The translations under genes were made by a program, and so were the position numbers. The notes beneath the pieces were generated by a model. The model had not been told where the DNA came from. It searched no databases and worked only from the letters and a program-made list of their open reading frames with translations. This document shows positions 26,385-34,341 of a stretch of 64,000 nucleotides of DNA, in pieces; within the stretch, counting starts at the first letter, position 1; each line of letters begins with the position of its first letter. Source of the DNA: Oceanobacillus polygoni (GTDB lineage Bacteria; Bacillota; Bacilli; Bacillales; Amphibacillaceae); the NCBI RefSeq assembly GCF_008304605.1, contig NZ_PIJY01000014.1, positions 1 through 64,000 of the forward strand. Direction: 5' to 3'.

Positions 26385-27134
26385 ATGAGATTACAAGATA
26401 AAGTGGCAATTGTTACAGGCAGTGCTTCTGGTATTGGTAGAGGGATTGCTCTTGCAATGGCAAAAGAAGGCGCGCATGTTGCAATTGTTGATGTAAATGA
26501 AGAAAAGGGAAAAGCAACCTTTGCTGAAATAAATCAATTTGCAGAAGGCTTACTTTTTATAAAAGATATCTCGATTAAAGAAAACATCGAGGAGATTGTT
26601 ACCGAAGTTGTAAAGAAGTTTGGCAAGTTGGACATCCTAGTGAATAATGCACACGTATCCAAACAGGCTCCTTTTATGGAAACAACACTGGAACACTTTG
26701 ACTTATCGTTTGGAACGGGCTTTTATCCTACATTCCATTTCATGCAAGCATCCTATCCAGAGCTAAAGAAGACACATGGTAAGGTTATTAACTTTGCATC
26801 TGGTGCTGGGATTGATGGACAAGTTACCCAAACATCCTATGCTGCAGCAAAGGAGGCAATTCGCGCAATTTCACGAGTCGCAGCAAATGAGTGGGGACCG
26901 GATGGAATTAATGTGAACTTAATATCACCAATTGCCCTGACACCTGGTGTTGAACAATGGCGAGACAATGCACCTGAATTATATGATGCAATGATAAATA
27001 AACTCCCCCTTCGTCGGCTAGGTGACCCAGAGCAAGATATTGGCAGAACTGCTGTCTTCCTAGCAAGCAGTGATTCGGATTATATTACTGGTCAAACAAT
27101 CATGGTCGATGGTGGGTCTATTAAATTACGTTAA
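26385..27134 (+). CDS. Short-chain dehydrogenase/reductase
   Basis: This is a 249-residue classical SDR. TGSASGIGRG is the cofactor loop, VDVNE with Asp after strand two favours NAD(H), NNAHVS is a variant of NNAG, and YAAAKEA holds the catalytic Tyr and Lys. The Ser is in NFASGAG. AAGAGG precedes the ATG. It is followed 13 bp later by a second SDR and then a MarR gene, with a palindromic operator in front, so the three form a small regulon. Two consecutive SDRs suggest stepwise oxidation or reduction of one substrate. Identity of that substrate is unknown. Confidence 0.85.
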   Translation: MRLQDKVAIVTGSASGIGRGIALAMAKEGAHVAIVDVNEEKGKATFAEINQFAEGLLFIKDISIKENIEEIVTEVVKKFGKLDILVNNAHVSKQAPFMETTLEHFDLSFGTGFYPTFHFMQASYPELKKTHGKVINFASGAGIDGQVTQTSYAAAKEAIRAISRVAANEWGPDGINVNLISPIALTPGVEQWRDNAPELYDAMINKLPLRRLGDPEQDIGRTAVFLASSDSDYITGQTIMVDGGSIKLR

Positions 27135-27147
27135 GGAGGAAGATACA

Positions 27148-27882
27148 ATGGGACGATTAGATAACAAGGTTGCGATTATTACTGGTGGAGCTTCTGGTAT
27201 TGGTGAACGGATGGTAGAGCTGTTCAGTCAAGAAGGAGCAACTGTCATTGCGGCTGATATTAATGAGGCAGCACTGGAAAAAGTAAGCGAAAAAGAAAAT
27301 GTAGTGGGCATGAAATTAAATGTTGCCTCTGATGAAGATTGGAAAGCTTTTGCTAAGGAAGTGAATGATCGCTTTGGGGAAATTGATATCCTCGTAAATA
27401 ACGCTGGAATATCATCTGAAAAGCCATACGAAGAGATTGACCTAGATGATTGGCAAAAGATGCTATCCATTAATGGATTTGGGCCATTTGCTGGTATCAA
27501 ACATGTTGCACCGTATATGGCAGCACAACATAAAGGGTCTATCGTAAATATTTCATCCTATACGGCTCAAATCGGACAAGGGTTTAATCATTATTCTGCA
27601 TCAAAAGGGGCGGTACGTGCGCTATCAAAAGCGGCAGCAACAACCTTTGGGCGTCAGGGGGTACGTGTAAATACACTTTTTCCTGGTATTATTGAAACAC
27701 CAATGACAGATGCGCTCAGCACGTCAAAAGAGCTGCTTGGCCGTTTAATTCAAGCAACCCCACTGCAACGATTAGGAAAACCGGAGGACATCGCAAATGC
27801 TGCACTATTCTTAGCATCTGATGAATCTTCTTATATCACTGGTTCCGAATTAGTGATTGACGGTGGTTTTTCTGCACAGTAG
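27148..27882 (+). CDS. Short-chain dehydrogenase/reductase
   Basis: This SDR has 244 residues. The real start is the ATG at 27148 behind AAGGAGG; the frame is open 26 codons further up inside the previous gene. Motifs are TGGASGIGERM, NNAGIS, NISSYTA for the Ser and YSASKGA for Tyr/Lys, with the closing VIDGGFSA. It resembles cyclopentanol/3-alpha-hydroxysteroid type dehydrogenases. It is co-transcribed with the preceding SDR. A weak hairpin separates it from the MarR gene. Confidence 0.85.
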   Translation: MGRLDNKVAIITGGASGIGERMVELFSQEGATVIAADINEAALEKVSEKENVVGMKLNVASDEDWKAFAKEVNDRFGEIDILVNNAGISSEKPYEEIDLDDWQKMLSINGFGPFAGIKHVAPYMAAQHKGSIVNISSYTAQIGQGFNHYSASKGAVRALSKAAATTFGRQGVRVNTLFPGIIETPMTDALSTSKELLGRLIQATPLQRLGKPEDIANAALFLASDESSYITGSELVIDGGFSAQ

Positions 27883-27897
27883 TATAGAAATATACAG

Positions 27898-27930
27898 GAA
27901 GTGTCCTCTATTCTTAGGGGGCACTTCGTT
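27898..27930 (+). terminator. Weak hairpin terminator
   Basis: GAAGTGTCC pairs with GGGCACTTC (one G-U pair), followed by GTTTAT. It may reduce read-through from the SDR genes into the MarR gene. Confidence 0.5.
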
Positions 27931-27953
27931 TATAGAAGGCAGGTTATACGCAC

Positions 27954-28373
27954 ATGAAAGAACGAACGATTTTTGAACTGATTCATTCCATGGATCAAGT
28001 GACGAACAATTTAATCATTCAGTGGAATAAACTATTTAAAGAAAACCTTGGAATCTCGCACATTCTTGTTCTCGGCCATTTGAAGCGAAACGGTAAAAGC
28101 AGGCCATCCGATATCGCCAAGACGCTAGGGTTAACACCTCCATCTTTAACACACTTATCTGAAAAGCTTGTCCAACGAAAATTAGCAGTTCGACTTGTGG
28201 ATGAGAATGATCGCCGAATCATCTATTTAGCGATAACCGATGAAGGAATCGAAATGGTAAATAAAGCACATGACGAAGGGAAAGCACTTCGCGGAAATCT
28301 ATTTGACAGGCTAACGGAAGAGGAAGTACAGCAATTATTGGTTATTTATGAGAAACTGAATAAGTTCTTATAG
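27954..28373 (+). CDS. MarR family transcriptional regulator
   Basis: This 139-residue winged-helix protein has the typical MarR layout: a dimerisation helix, then HTH SRPSDIAKTLGLTPPSLTHL (about 51-70), then the wing LVDENDRRIIYLAITDEG. MarR proteins are usually released from DNA by small phenolic or oxidised compounds. It lies after two SDRs, and a palindrome fitting a MarR dimer lies before the first of them. Control of that SDR pair is the simplest reading. Confidence 0.88.
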   Translation: MKERTIFELIHSMDQVTNNLIIQWNKLFKENLGISHILVLGHLKRNGKSRPSDIAKTLGLTPPSLTHLSEKLVQRKLAVRLVDENDRRIIYLAITDEGIEMVNKAHDEGKALRGNLFDRLTEEEVQQLLVIYEKLNKFL

Positions 28374-28381
28374 GAATAAAA

Positions 28382-28409
28382 AGAAATAGAAGAGGCATCT
28401 TCTATTTCT
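28382..28409. terminator. Bidirectional terminator
   Basis: AGAAATAGAAGA (28382-28393) pairs perfectly with TCTTCTATTTCT (28398-28409). It overlaps the stop codon of the converging deacetylase gene. Confidence 0.7.
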
Positions 28410-29262
28410 CAAATGGAATATTCAATAACTCTGGTACGGTGACAAATTCGTAGCCTTGCTCTTGCAGTGTTGGGATGATTTGGTGAAGGGATTCGATTGT
28501 ATTCGTGCGATCACCATCCCAATCTGCACCATCGTGCATGAGAATAATTGCACCTGGATGCATGATGTCTAATACATTGGATGCGATAACCTCTGGCGGG
28601 TCTTCCTGCCAATCCAAAGAATCTACAGTCCAGCCAATTACGGAATAGTTCATCCTCGCAAGCTGTTCGACTAATTCATCGTACAGGAAACCGTATGGAG
28701 GTCTGAATAAATGTGTTCGGTAACCGATCATGTCATAAAGCTCATCTTCCGTTCTAATTGCTTCCCGCTCTAGTGTTCCGATGTCAGCTTCATCAACAAG
28801 GTTAGGGTGGAAGTATGTATGGTTTCCAATCACATGTCCCTCATTTTGAATTCGCGTTACAATATCAGGATAAGCAGCAACTCTTGAACCTAATAAGAAA
28901 AACGTTGCCGGTACATCGTATTGGTTTAATACATCTAATATTTCATTTGTAAAACGTGGGTCTGGCCCATCATCAAATGTTAAAGCAACTTGGTTTTGAT
29001 CTGAAACGCCCTGCAAGAAAAATACATCTGGATACCGTTGCTGTAAGATTCTTAAATCAACAGGCTGCTGACGTTCTCGCTCGGGATTCTCAGGGCCTCC
29101 TCGAAGATCAGGAAAATCCTCTTCTGGATTATCTTGCACATCTACTTGCTGCGAAGAATCTTCCAAAGGTCCCTCATTCGCATTTACAGAAAAATCATTT
29201 GTTAGATAAAAACAAAATAAAAACCCAATAGTCAAAAGCCACTTCACGATCCGCTCTTTCAT
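28402..29262 (-). CDS. Polysaccharide deacetylase, secreted or membrane-anchored
   Basis: This 286-residue protein has an N-terminal signal or anchor (hydrophobic residues 8-25), a polar linker rich in Asp, Glu, Gln and Pro, and a NodB-type deacetylase domain from about residue 85. Catalytic motifs are complete: ALTFDDGPDPRFT (motif 1, with the metal Asp), HTYFHPNL (motif 2 with the metal His pair), RPPYGFLYDEL (motif 3) and ILMHDGAD (motif 5). Enzymes of this family remove acetyl groups from peptidoglycan or chitin-like polymers, so a cell-wall role is likely. AAAGGAGATG precedes the ATG. Confidence 0.88.
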   Translation of the reverse strand: MKERIVKWLLTIGFLFCFYLTNDFSVNANEGPLEDSSQQVDVQDNPEEDFPDLRGGPENPERERQQPVDLRILQQRYPDVFFLQGVSDQNQVALTFDDGPDPRFTNEILDVLNQYDVPATFFLLGSRVAAYPDIVTRIQNEGHVIGNHTYFHPNLVDEADIGTLEREAIRTEDELYDMIGYRTHLFRPPYGFLYDELVEQLARMNYSVIGWTVDSLDWQEDPPEVIASNVLDIMHPGAIILMHDGADWDGDRTNTIESLHQIIPTLQEQGYEFVTVPELLNIPFEK

Positions 29263-29378
29263 CTATTCATCTCCTTTTACAGTTATGGGAGCCATGTTGT
29301 TCATAACACACTGTTATTTTAGGTGAAAGAAGATGATTTATGCAGAAAGAATGGAAATAGACTCGATCTTTTGTGAAA

Positions 29379-29412
29379 GAAGAAAAACCACCTGGAATTT
29401 CCAGTTTTCTTC
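29379..29412 (-). terminator. Hairpin terminator
   Basis: GAAGAAAA and CTGGA pair with TCCAG and TTTTCTTC around a small bulge. On the minus strand it follows the 68-residue membrane-protein gene at 29503. Confidence 0.5.
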
Positions 29413-29502
29413 CTAAACAAAATACTGCCTATTAATCAAAGGTGGAACTCGCAATTGATGAACTACTTATTTTGTTAAGGAACCAGCAGTATAATAAAAT
29501 TA

Positions 29503-29709
29503 TCAATCTTTTCCTTTTGATGTTGTCCAATCATATAACCACCAAAAAAAAGCTGTTAATAATGAAGCACCAATTACTTCAAATATAATTTCATAAGAGG
29601 GTTGCTGTTGAAATAAAAAACGTACTGTACAATGACCTGCCAGCATAAATATAAATATTTTGAAATACTTAAAGATATAAACTTTAGGTGTATCATTGTC
29701 TTTGCTCAT
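29503..29709 (-). CDS. Small membrane protein of unknown function
   Basis: This 68-residue protein has two hydrophobic segments (about 13-31 and 40-58) and a charged tail ending SKGKD. CAGGAG lies at good spacing before the ATG, so I believe it is translated. No family is recognised. The genes around it are small and unrelated. Confidence 0.6.
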   Translation of the reverse strand: MSKDNDTPKVYIFKYFKIFIFMLAGHCTVRFLFQQQPSYEIIFEVIGASLLTAFFWWLYDWTTSKGKD

Positions 29710-29838
29710 TTTAACACTCCTGCAAAACTAAAAAATATTCTTATAAATCCTATTACTATAAACTCTGATTCTTATTAAATATTGCTGCCTGTTAATACAA
29801 TAACTTCACACGAAATGATATTGTTGCTTAATTTCCCT

Positions 29839-30219
29839 CTACTGCTCAAATGGAAGCCGGGGTTCTTCATCTTGATAGATCGAGTAAGTCGATCCTTCAT
29901 TCTCCATTTCAGTACATTGATCATCACTGCAAGAAAAAATATAAGTTTTTTTATCAGTACGTACACTAATTCCAAAATAGTAAGGAAATGCTCCACCTTT
30001 ATTTCTATCAATCCCCGCCCCAATGGCGATAATATTCTCTTTGTTTGCTATTTGTTTATAATCTTCACTTTCAACCGTTTTTTGAATCATTTCACTTAAA
30101 ATAATTTCTTCTTCTAGGGTGGGTTCATACCATTGTTCAAACAGAAACCATTTCCCCAATATATACAAATTTACTCCTAGACTTATCGTTAATAGAACAA
30201 GAACGATTTTATTCTTCAT
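29839..30219 (-). CDS. Small membrane-anchored protein of unknown function
   Basis: About 126 residues follow the ATG at 30219, which has AAGGATGG at good spacing; an ATG at 30228 is the alternative. Residues 3-25 form one hydrophobic anchor, and the rest is a soluble domain, probably outside the cell, with a possible disulphide pair in FSCSDDQC. The C-terminus is acidic. I do not recognise the family. Confidence 0.65.
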   Translation of the reverse strand: MKNKIVLVLLTISLGVNLYILGKWFLFEQWYEPTLEEEIILSEMIQKTVESEDYKQIANKENIIAIGAGIDRNKGGAFPYYFGISVRTDKKTYIFSCSDDQCTEMENEGSTYSIYQDEEPRLPFEQ

Positions 30220-30431
30220 ATTTACCATCCTTTTTAAGGAGGCATTCTTTTACTAATCAGCCTCGTTAGATCAGTAACTTTACTAAAATGATAACATAGT
30301 ACCCAATCATTTATTGCGAATTTATGAAATTAACAAAATAATACCATCATTTGATGATCTCACTTATTCAATTCTTTCTCCGGTAGTTAAAGTACAAACC
30401 TTTACAAATTAAAGGATCCAGAACCGAAATA

Positions 30432-30464
30432 AGCGCCAACTTCTTTTTAAGAGAAGTTGGCGCT
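30432..30464. terminator. Inverted repeat after the zinc-ribbon gene
   Basis: AGCGCCAACTTCT pairs perfectly with AGAAGTTGGCGCT around a 7-nt loop. It is a stable hairpin just downstream of the gene ending at 30484, with only weak T-richness on the minus strand. Confidence 0.65.
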
Positions 30465-30483
30465 ACATTTATTCGCTATATGT

Positions 30484-30693
30484 TTAGCGTGAAGCATTTG
30501 GAGGTTGACATACATCACACTTACGTTGGTTATTATTTTTAAATTTCTTAAATGTTTTTTCAAAGTTACTGCCACATGCACATTTTAATAGTAACTTTTG
30601 AGAAAAACCGTGGTATTCCGTCGTTAGCAACTTGCTTTCTGAATTACTCTCAACAAATTCTTTAATTTTATCAATCGTCCATCGTTTATTCAT
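30484..30693 (-). CDS. Small zinc-ribbon-like protein
   Basis: From the ATG at 30693, which has GGAGGTG at good spacing, this is a 69-residue protein. It starts MNKRWTIDKIKEFVESNSE and has two CxC/CxxC knuckles, LKCACGSNFEKTF and KCDVCQ, which should bind one zinc ion. Such short ribbons occur as DNA-binding parts of homing endonucleases and phage proteins, but here no nuclease domain follows. The longer frame up to 30780 is unlikely to be used. Its role is unknown. Confidence 0.6.
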   Translation of the reverse strand: MNKRWTIDKIKEFVESNSESKLLTTEYHGFSQKLLLKCACGSNFEKTFKKFKNNNQRKCDVCQPPNASR

Positions 30694-30909
30694 TCTCTTA
30701 CACCTCCATATTTTATCGATAGGCGGAGGCTTTCTTGGCATCCGTTCAATTAAAAGTCGTAATTCTCTTAAGATGCTCATTATAACATGAGCTGAAACAC
30801 AATTAAACAGGTGGAAGGTATCTTGTTAAACTATCCTGCTCTGCCCTTTGGTTAAAAGGCCTCCATAGTGACAATCCTATTGTTGTCTTAAAGCACCAGT
30901 TTGTTGCAA

Positions 30910-31221
30910 TTAGTGCCACCACATCAACAATACAAACAAAGACCACGATGATACCAATAGACCAACGATGACATTGACTGCCAATAGCACGATGTATATT
31001 CTCGGTTTTAACTTTTGAATAGACAATAAAATAGTACTTATTACGAATACAATAAAAAATAGGCTGACACTTGTTATTGTTACTATAACAAGTGTTTTGA
31101 AAGGGTATTCATAAAATAAATGTTCTTTGAAATAATAAGCTATATCTTGAGCATACAACCCTAAAAATGATGCAAATACTGTAATACCTAAAAGGAAAAC
31201 AACTAAAATAATTCTTTTCAT
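30910..31221 (-). CDS. Small three-helix membrane protein
   Basis: This 103-residue protein has three hydrophobic segments (about 4-25, 42-66 and 75-99). GGAGG lies at good spacing before the ATG. I recognise no family and the neighbours give no hint of a role. Confidence 0.6.
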   Translation of the reverse strand: MKRIILVVFLLGITVFASFLGLYAQDIAYYFKEHLFYEYPFKTLVIVTITSVSLFFIVFVISTILLSIQKLKPRIYIVLLAVNVIVGLLVSSWSLFVLLMWWH

Positions 31222-31522
31222 AAAAATCCTCCATTTACTCCATAATCTGGATTGATTGTTGAACGCAGGTTAAAACAACTCTATTCAACTAAACTCTGTT
31301 TATTAAAATATCTTCTACATAAAATAGCGTTAATCCTTCTTGAATTAACGTACCAGTTTACTGTAAATACAATTTTTCACAAGCATACTTAACTGACTCA
31401 AAATTTTAGGGAGCAAACGGATGCCGTTCTCACAAAAAACAATGTGACATTTGTGACTTATTTTATTTGTTCATGTCTTTTATGATTGTAATAGATTAAA
31501 CATGATGGAAAAGAGGAAAAAA

Positions 31523-32224
31523 ATGCGTGCTTTATTATTTCAAGGATACATGTGGGGTTATATTTTAAGTAAAGCAAACAAATCATTTACTATTAATAAA
31601 TTAAATAAAGCAGGTAAGAACAAAGAAAAATTAGAACTGATGGATAAAATCATTCTAAAATGTACCAAAAATTTAATTAGAATATCGGGTGCCGACCTTA
31701 GAATAACAGGAACAGAAAATATTCCTTTAGATGAACCTGTATTATATGTTAGCAACCATCAAGGTAATATGGATATTCCAATTTTATATTCAACAGCTCC
31801 TCAAACGATGGCTTTTGTTGCCAAAAAAGAAATGGAGAAAATTCCGTTGTTAGGTTATTGGATGAAAGAACGAGGATGCGTGTTTATCAACAGGGATAAC
31901 GCTCGTAGTTCTCTAAAGGCTATTAACCAAGCGATAGAAAGTTTAAAATCAGGTCATTCAATAGCAGTTTTTCCAGAAGGAACTAGAAGTAAAGGTCCTG
32001 AAATTGGAGACTTTAAATCGGGTAGTTTCCGAATTGCGATTAAATCAGGGGTTAAAGTCATTCCTGTGACCATCAAGGATTCTTACAAATTGATAGGAAA
32101 ACAGGGTAAGAATACACCAGCAAAAGTTTCTGTCCATTACTCTGATCCCATCGATTCAAGAGATTTTAAAGATACAAACAAACTAGCCACAGCAGTTCTA
32201 ACACAAATTGAAAAACATTTGTAA
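31523..32224 (+). CDS. 1-acyl-glycerol-3-phosphate acyltransferase (PlsC family)
   Basis: This membrane-associated enzyme of about 233 residues transfers an acyl chain to lysophosphatidic acid to make phosphatidic acid. The catalytic NHQGNMD (HX4D) lies near residue 80, the second motif is CVFINRDNAR, and the substrate-binding PEGTRSKG lies near 153. AAGAGG at good spacing supports the ATG at 31523; two ATGs at 31502 and 31505 lack a ribosome binding site. It stands alone. Bacilli often carry an extra plsC paralogue, so this may not be the essential copy. Confidence 0.85.
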   Translation: MRALLFQGYMWGYILSKANKSFTINKLNKAGKNKEKLELMDKIILKCTKNLIRISGADLRITGTENIPLDEPVLYVSNHQGNMDIPILYSTAPQTMAFVAKKEMEKIPLLGYWMKERGCVFINRDNARSSLKAINQAIESLKSGHSIAVFPEGTRSKGPEIGDFKSGSFRIAIKSGVKVIPVTIKDSYKLIGKQGKNTPAKVSVHYSDPIDSRDFKDTNKLATAVLTQIEKHL

Positions 32225-32322
32225 CAGTACAGGTAGACAGTGAGGATTGTGCTAGCCCGCTTTCTTGCAACTCCTTGATTATTATTTCTCTAGGATTCAG
32301 ATACTTGCGTTGTTAGCACAAA

Positions 32323-32376
32323 AAGCGACTGCCCTTCTTGAACGATCGCCCCAGTTAGGTGAAGAAGGAGCCGCTT
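32323..32376. other. Imperfect inverted repeat
   Basis: AAGCGACTGCCCTTCTT and AAGAAGGAGCCGCTT can pair imperfectly around a 22-nt loop. It lies in the otherwise empty 32225-32493 stretch after plsC. It may act as a terminator or be an old repeat. Confidence 0.35.
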
Positions 32377-32493
32377 ATAAAACAATCGGTCCTTTTACAG
32401 AAGATTAAGGGTCGGATATTCAATATAGTCCTTTAATGCAAAACCACTTGTTAAAATAGAGGCAGATACTAAATGCAAATATTCCAGTTTCTT

Positions 32494-32531
32494 AAAAAAA
32501 CAACCCCATCCTAAAAAATAGGACGGGGTTA
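32494..32531 (-). terminator. Terminator of the VOC gene
   Basis: On the minus strand AACCCCGTCCT pairs with AGGATGGGGTT (one mismatch), followed by seven T. A second short hairpin, AACTAAACT/AGTTTAGTT, lies at 32547-32568 near the stop codon. Confidence 0.8.
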
Positions 32532-32573
32532 TACATAAAGCTGTTAAACTAAACTTTGTAGTTTAGTTCAAGG

Positions 32574-32957
32574 TTATTGCTGTATTATCTGAATAAGGTT
32601 TCCGCACGTATCATCAAATACAGCGATGCTGATTTCGCCCATTTTTGTTGGCTTCATCGTAAATTTAACGCCTAGCTGCAATAACCTTTCATACTCTTTT
32701 TGAATATCCTCTACACCAAACATGGTTACTGGAATACCTTCTTCAAATAGTCTATTCTGATAATCCTTGGCAATTGGATTGTTATTCGGTTCGAGTACAA
32801 TCTCGGTACCATCTTGATCCTCTGGGGATACAATCGTAATCCATCTAAATTCTCCGGAAGGAACGTCGTGCTTTTTTACAAAGCCAAGCGTCTCTGAATA
32901 AAACTGTAATGCCTTGTCCTGATCTTCTACAAATATACTCGTAACAATGACTTTCAT
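32574..32957 (-). CDS. VOC family (glyoxalase/extradiol-like) protein
   Basis: This 127-residue protein has the paired beta-alpha-beta-beta-beta modules of the vicinal-oxygen-chelate fold, beginning MKVIVTSIFVEDQDKALQFY and ending DDTCGNLIQIIQ. The ATG at 32957 has AGGAGG at good spacing; the longer frame to 33008 lacks one. Length fits single-domain VOC proteins such as PhnB- or glyoxalase-like enzymes. It lies 179 bp downstream of an ArsR gene on the same strand and may be its target. The substrate is unknown. Confidence 0.82.
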   Translation of the reverse strand: MKVIVTSIFVEDQDKALQFYSETLGFVKKHDVPSGEFRWITIVSPEDQDGTEIVLEPNNNPIAKDYQNRLFEEGIPVTMFGVEDIQKEYERLLQLGVKFTMKPTKMGEISIAVFDDTCGNLIQIIQQ

Positions 32958-33136
32958 ATTGTTTATACCTCCTGATTGTTGTGATGTATGGTTTGTGTTG
33001 TAAACCAAAACCGCGCTGTTCGGCAGAAGCCTGTTCTAATATTTCTATAGGCAATTATTCGAAGCGCACAGAAAGACTTCATCCACTTTTTTCTTTCCTA
33101 TTTCTACAGATATAATGTATTTTGCGTATTGTAAAA

Positions 33137-33412
33137 TTAATCTATCCAGCCTTTCAGCAAGTTTTGAAGCGGCTCGTTGTTGAATATCAGTACTCGATAT
33201 TTCCCCTTTCGTTTTGATGTTACAAGTCCTGCCTCTTCCAATACAGAAAGATGTTTAGCTATACCCTGTCGTGAAATGGAAAGGCTGTGCTTCATAATAA
33301 GGCGTCCCGTAAGTTCATACAACGTCATCTCGTTGCGTTCGGATAGTTCATCTAATATGAGCCGACGATTCGAATCGGCGAGTGCTTTGAAAATAGCGTC
33401 TTTGTCCCACAT
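33137..33412 (-). CDS. ArsR family repressor, probably leaderless
   Basis: This small winged-helix protein of about 91 residues begins MWDKDAIFKALADSNRRLIL, with the recognition region SISRQGIAKHLSVLEEAGLV near residue 43 and a wing containing KRKGKYRVL. It lacks the paired cysteines of metal-sensing ArsR members and resembles the SdpR/YdhP-type group found beside AHSA1 or VOC genes. The ATG at 33412 lies 7 nt after a perfect TATAAT, leaving no room for a ribosome binding site, so the mRNA is probably leaderless. Two inverted repeats cover the promoter, which indicates autorepression. Confidence 0.82.
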   Translation of the reverse strand: MWDKDAIFKALADSNRRLILDELSERNEMTLYELTGRLIMKHSLSISRQGIAKHLSVLEEAGLVTSKRKGKYRVLIFNNEPLQNLLKGWID

Positions 33413-33419
33413 GCTTTTT

Positions 33420-33449
33420 ATTATAAGCAACTATATGGTTGCGTGTCAA
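33420..33449 (-). promoter_or_regulatory. Consensus sigma-A promoter of the ArsR gene
   Basis: On the minus strand TTGACA (33444-33449) and TATAAT (33420-33425) are perfect matches with an 18-bp spacer. The start point would fall at or next to the ATG. Confidence 0.8.
33427..33442. promoter_or_regulatory. ArsR operator 1 (inside promoter spacer)
   Basis: GCAAC-N6-GTTGC fills the spacer between -35 and -10, so a bound repressor would block RNA polymerase directly. Confidence 0.7.
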
Positions 33450-33452
33450 TGA

Positions 33453-33474
33453 TAAGCAACTATTTAGTTGCTTA
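33453..33474. promoter_or_regulatory. ArsR operator 2
   Basis: TAAGCAAC-TATTTA-GTTGCTTA is a perfect 8-bp inverted repeat. It lies 29 bp from operator 1, close to three helical turns, which would suit cooperative binding. Confidence 0.7.
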
Positions 33475-33650
33475 ATGAACGAATCAGATGTATTTAATCT
33501 TCTTTGTTTGCAGGGTCTCCCATTAAAGAATAAAAAGGGTTAACCTCTCTTGCTTGAAGAGTGTGATTAGGAGGAGACTGGTTGTCTAGTAATGAAATTG
33601 CGGTTCTTGATTGACTATGTGTGCTCATCTGTACTAGTGGGTGCGTCGCC

Positions 33651-34328
33651 TTAAAGATGTTTCAAAGCTTCTCGCTTACTAAGCGGTTTTAAGGTATGGT
33701 TACTGACAAAGGTTCTTACGCTTTCTGGGCGAGTTTTGGCATACTCACGCAATACCCATCCAATTGCTTTTTGAACAAAAAATTCATCGCTGTCTGCGCG
33801 TCTTAAAATGTATCGAAATAGCCGATCTTCATCTGTTTTATCTTTGTAGTGTAGCTGATACAATATTGCTGACCGTTGTAACCAAATATTCCCATCCTCA
33901 ATCCATTTTTCAGCATAGGATGCAATAAGTTCATTATGAATCGAAAACATATATCCCATAACATGAGGGGAAAGTACATCTACCGTATCCCACCACGATT
34001 TTTTCACAATCAAACTAGATAACCAGGACATATCCTCCTTGTTTAAATCCTTTTTTGCCATTTCAATTATATCAAGGGCTGCTTTTTGATATTCACGTTC
34101 TGGCAGATCCCAAAGCATAAAAATAACATTTTTTAGTTTATCTTTTTTAGGTAAACCGTTATCTTTGATAAATTGCTTCGTTAATTTTCGACGAATAGGA
34201 GTTCGAATACCCAAAAAGTCGAATTGGTTTCTGAAATAGTCGTTTGACCACCTGGAAAATTCAACATCCGTGTGTTTGGAATAGAGATTAATGAGTTCTT
34301 GAACATATGAGCTTGATGCATCCGTCAT
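33651..34328 (-). CDS. alkD: AlkD-type DNA alkylation repair glycosylase
   Basis: This HEAT-like-repeat glycosylase of 225 residues removes N3- and N7-alkylated purines without flipping the base. The active-site segment VKKSWWDTVDVLS holds the Trp and Asp known from Bacillus cereus AlkD, and the later AIGWVLREYAKT holds the second key Trp. AAGGTGG lies at good spacing before the ATG at 34328; this start lies 13 bp from the stop of the preceding GNAT gene, so the two are co-transcribed. An unrelated HEAT-like alkylation-repair gene lies 3 kb away. Confidence 0.9.
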   Translation of the reverse strand: MTDASSSYVQELINLYSKHTDVEFSRWSNDYFRNQFDFLGIRTPIRRKLTKQFIKDNGLPKKDKLKNVIFMLWDLPEREYQKAALDIIEMAKKDLNKEDMSWLSSLIVKKSWWDTVDVLSPHVMGYMFSIHNELIASYAEKWIEDGNIWLQRSAILYQLHYKDKTDEDRLFRYILRRADSDEFFVQKAIGWVLREYAKTRPESVRTFVSNHTLKPLSKREALKHL

Positions 34329-34341
34329 GATTATGGCCACC

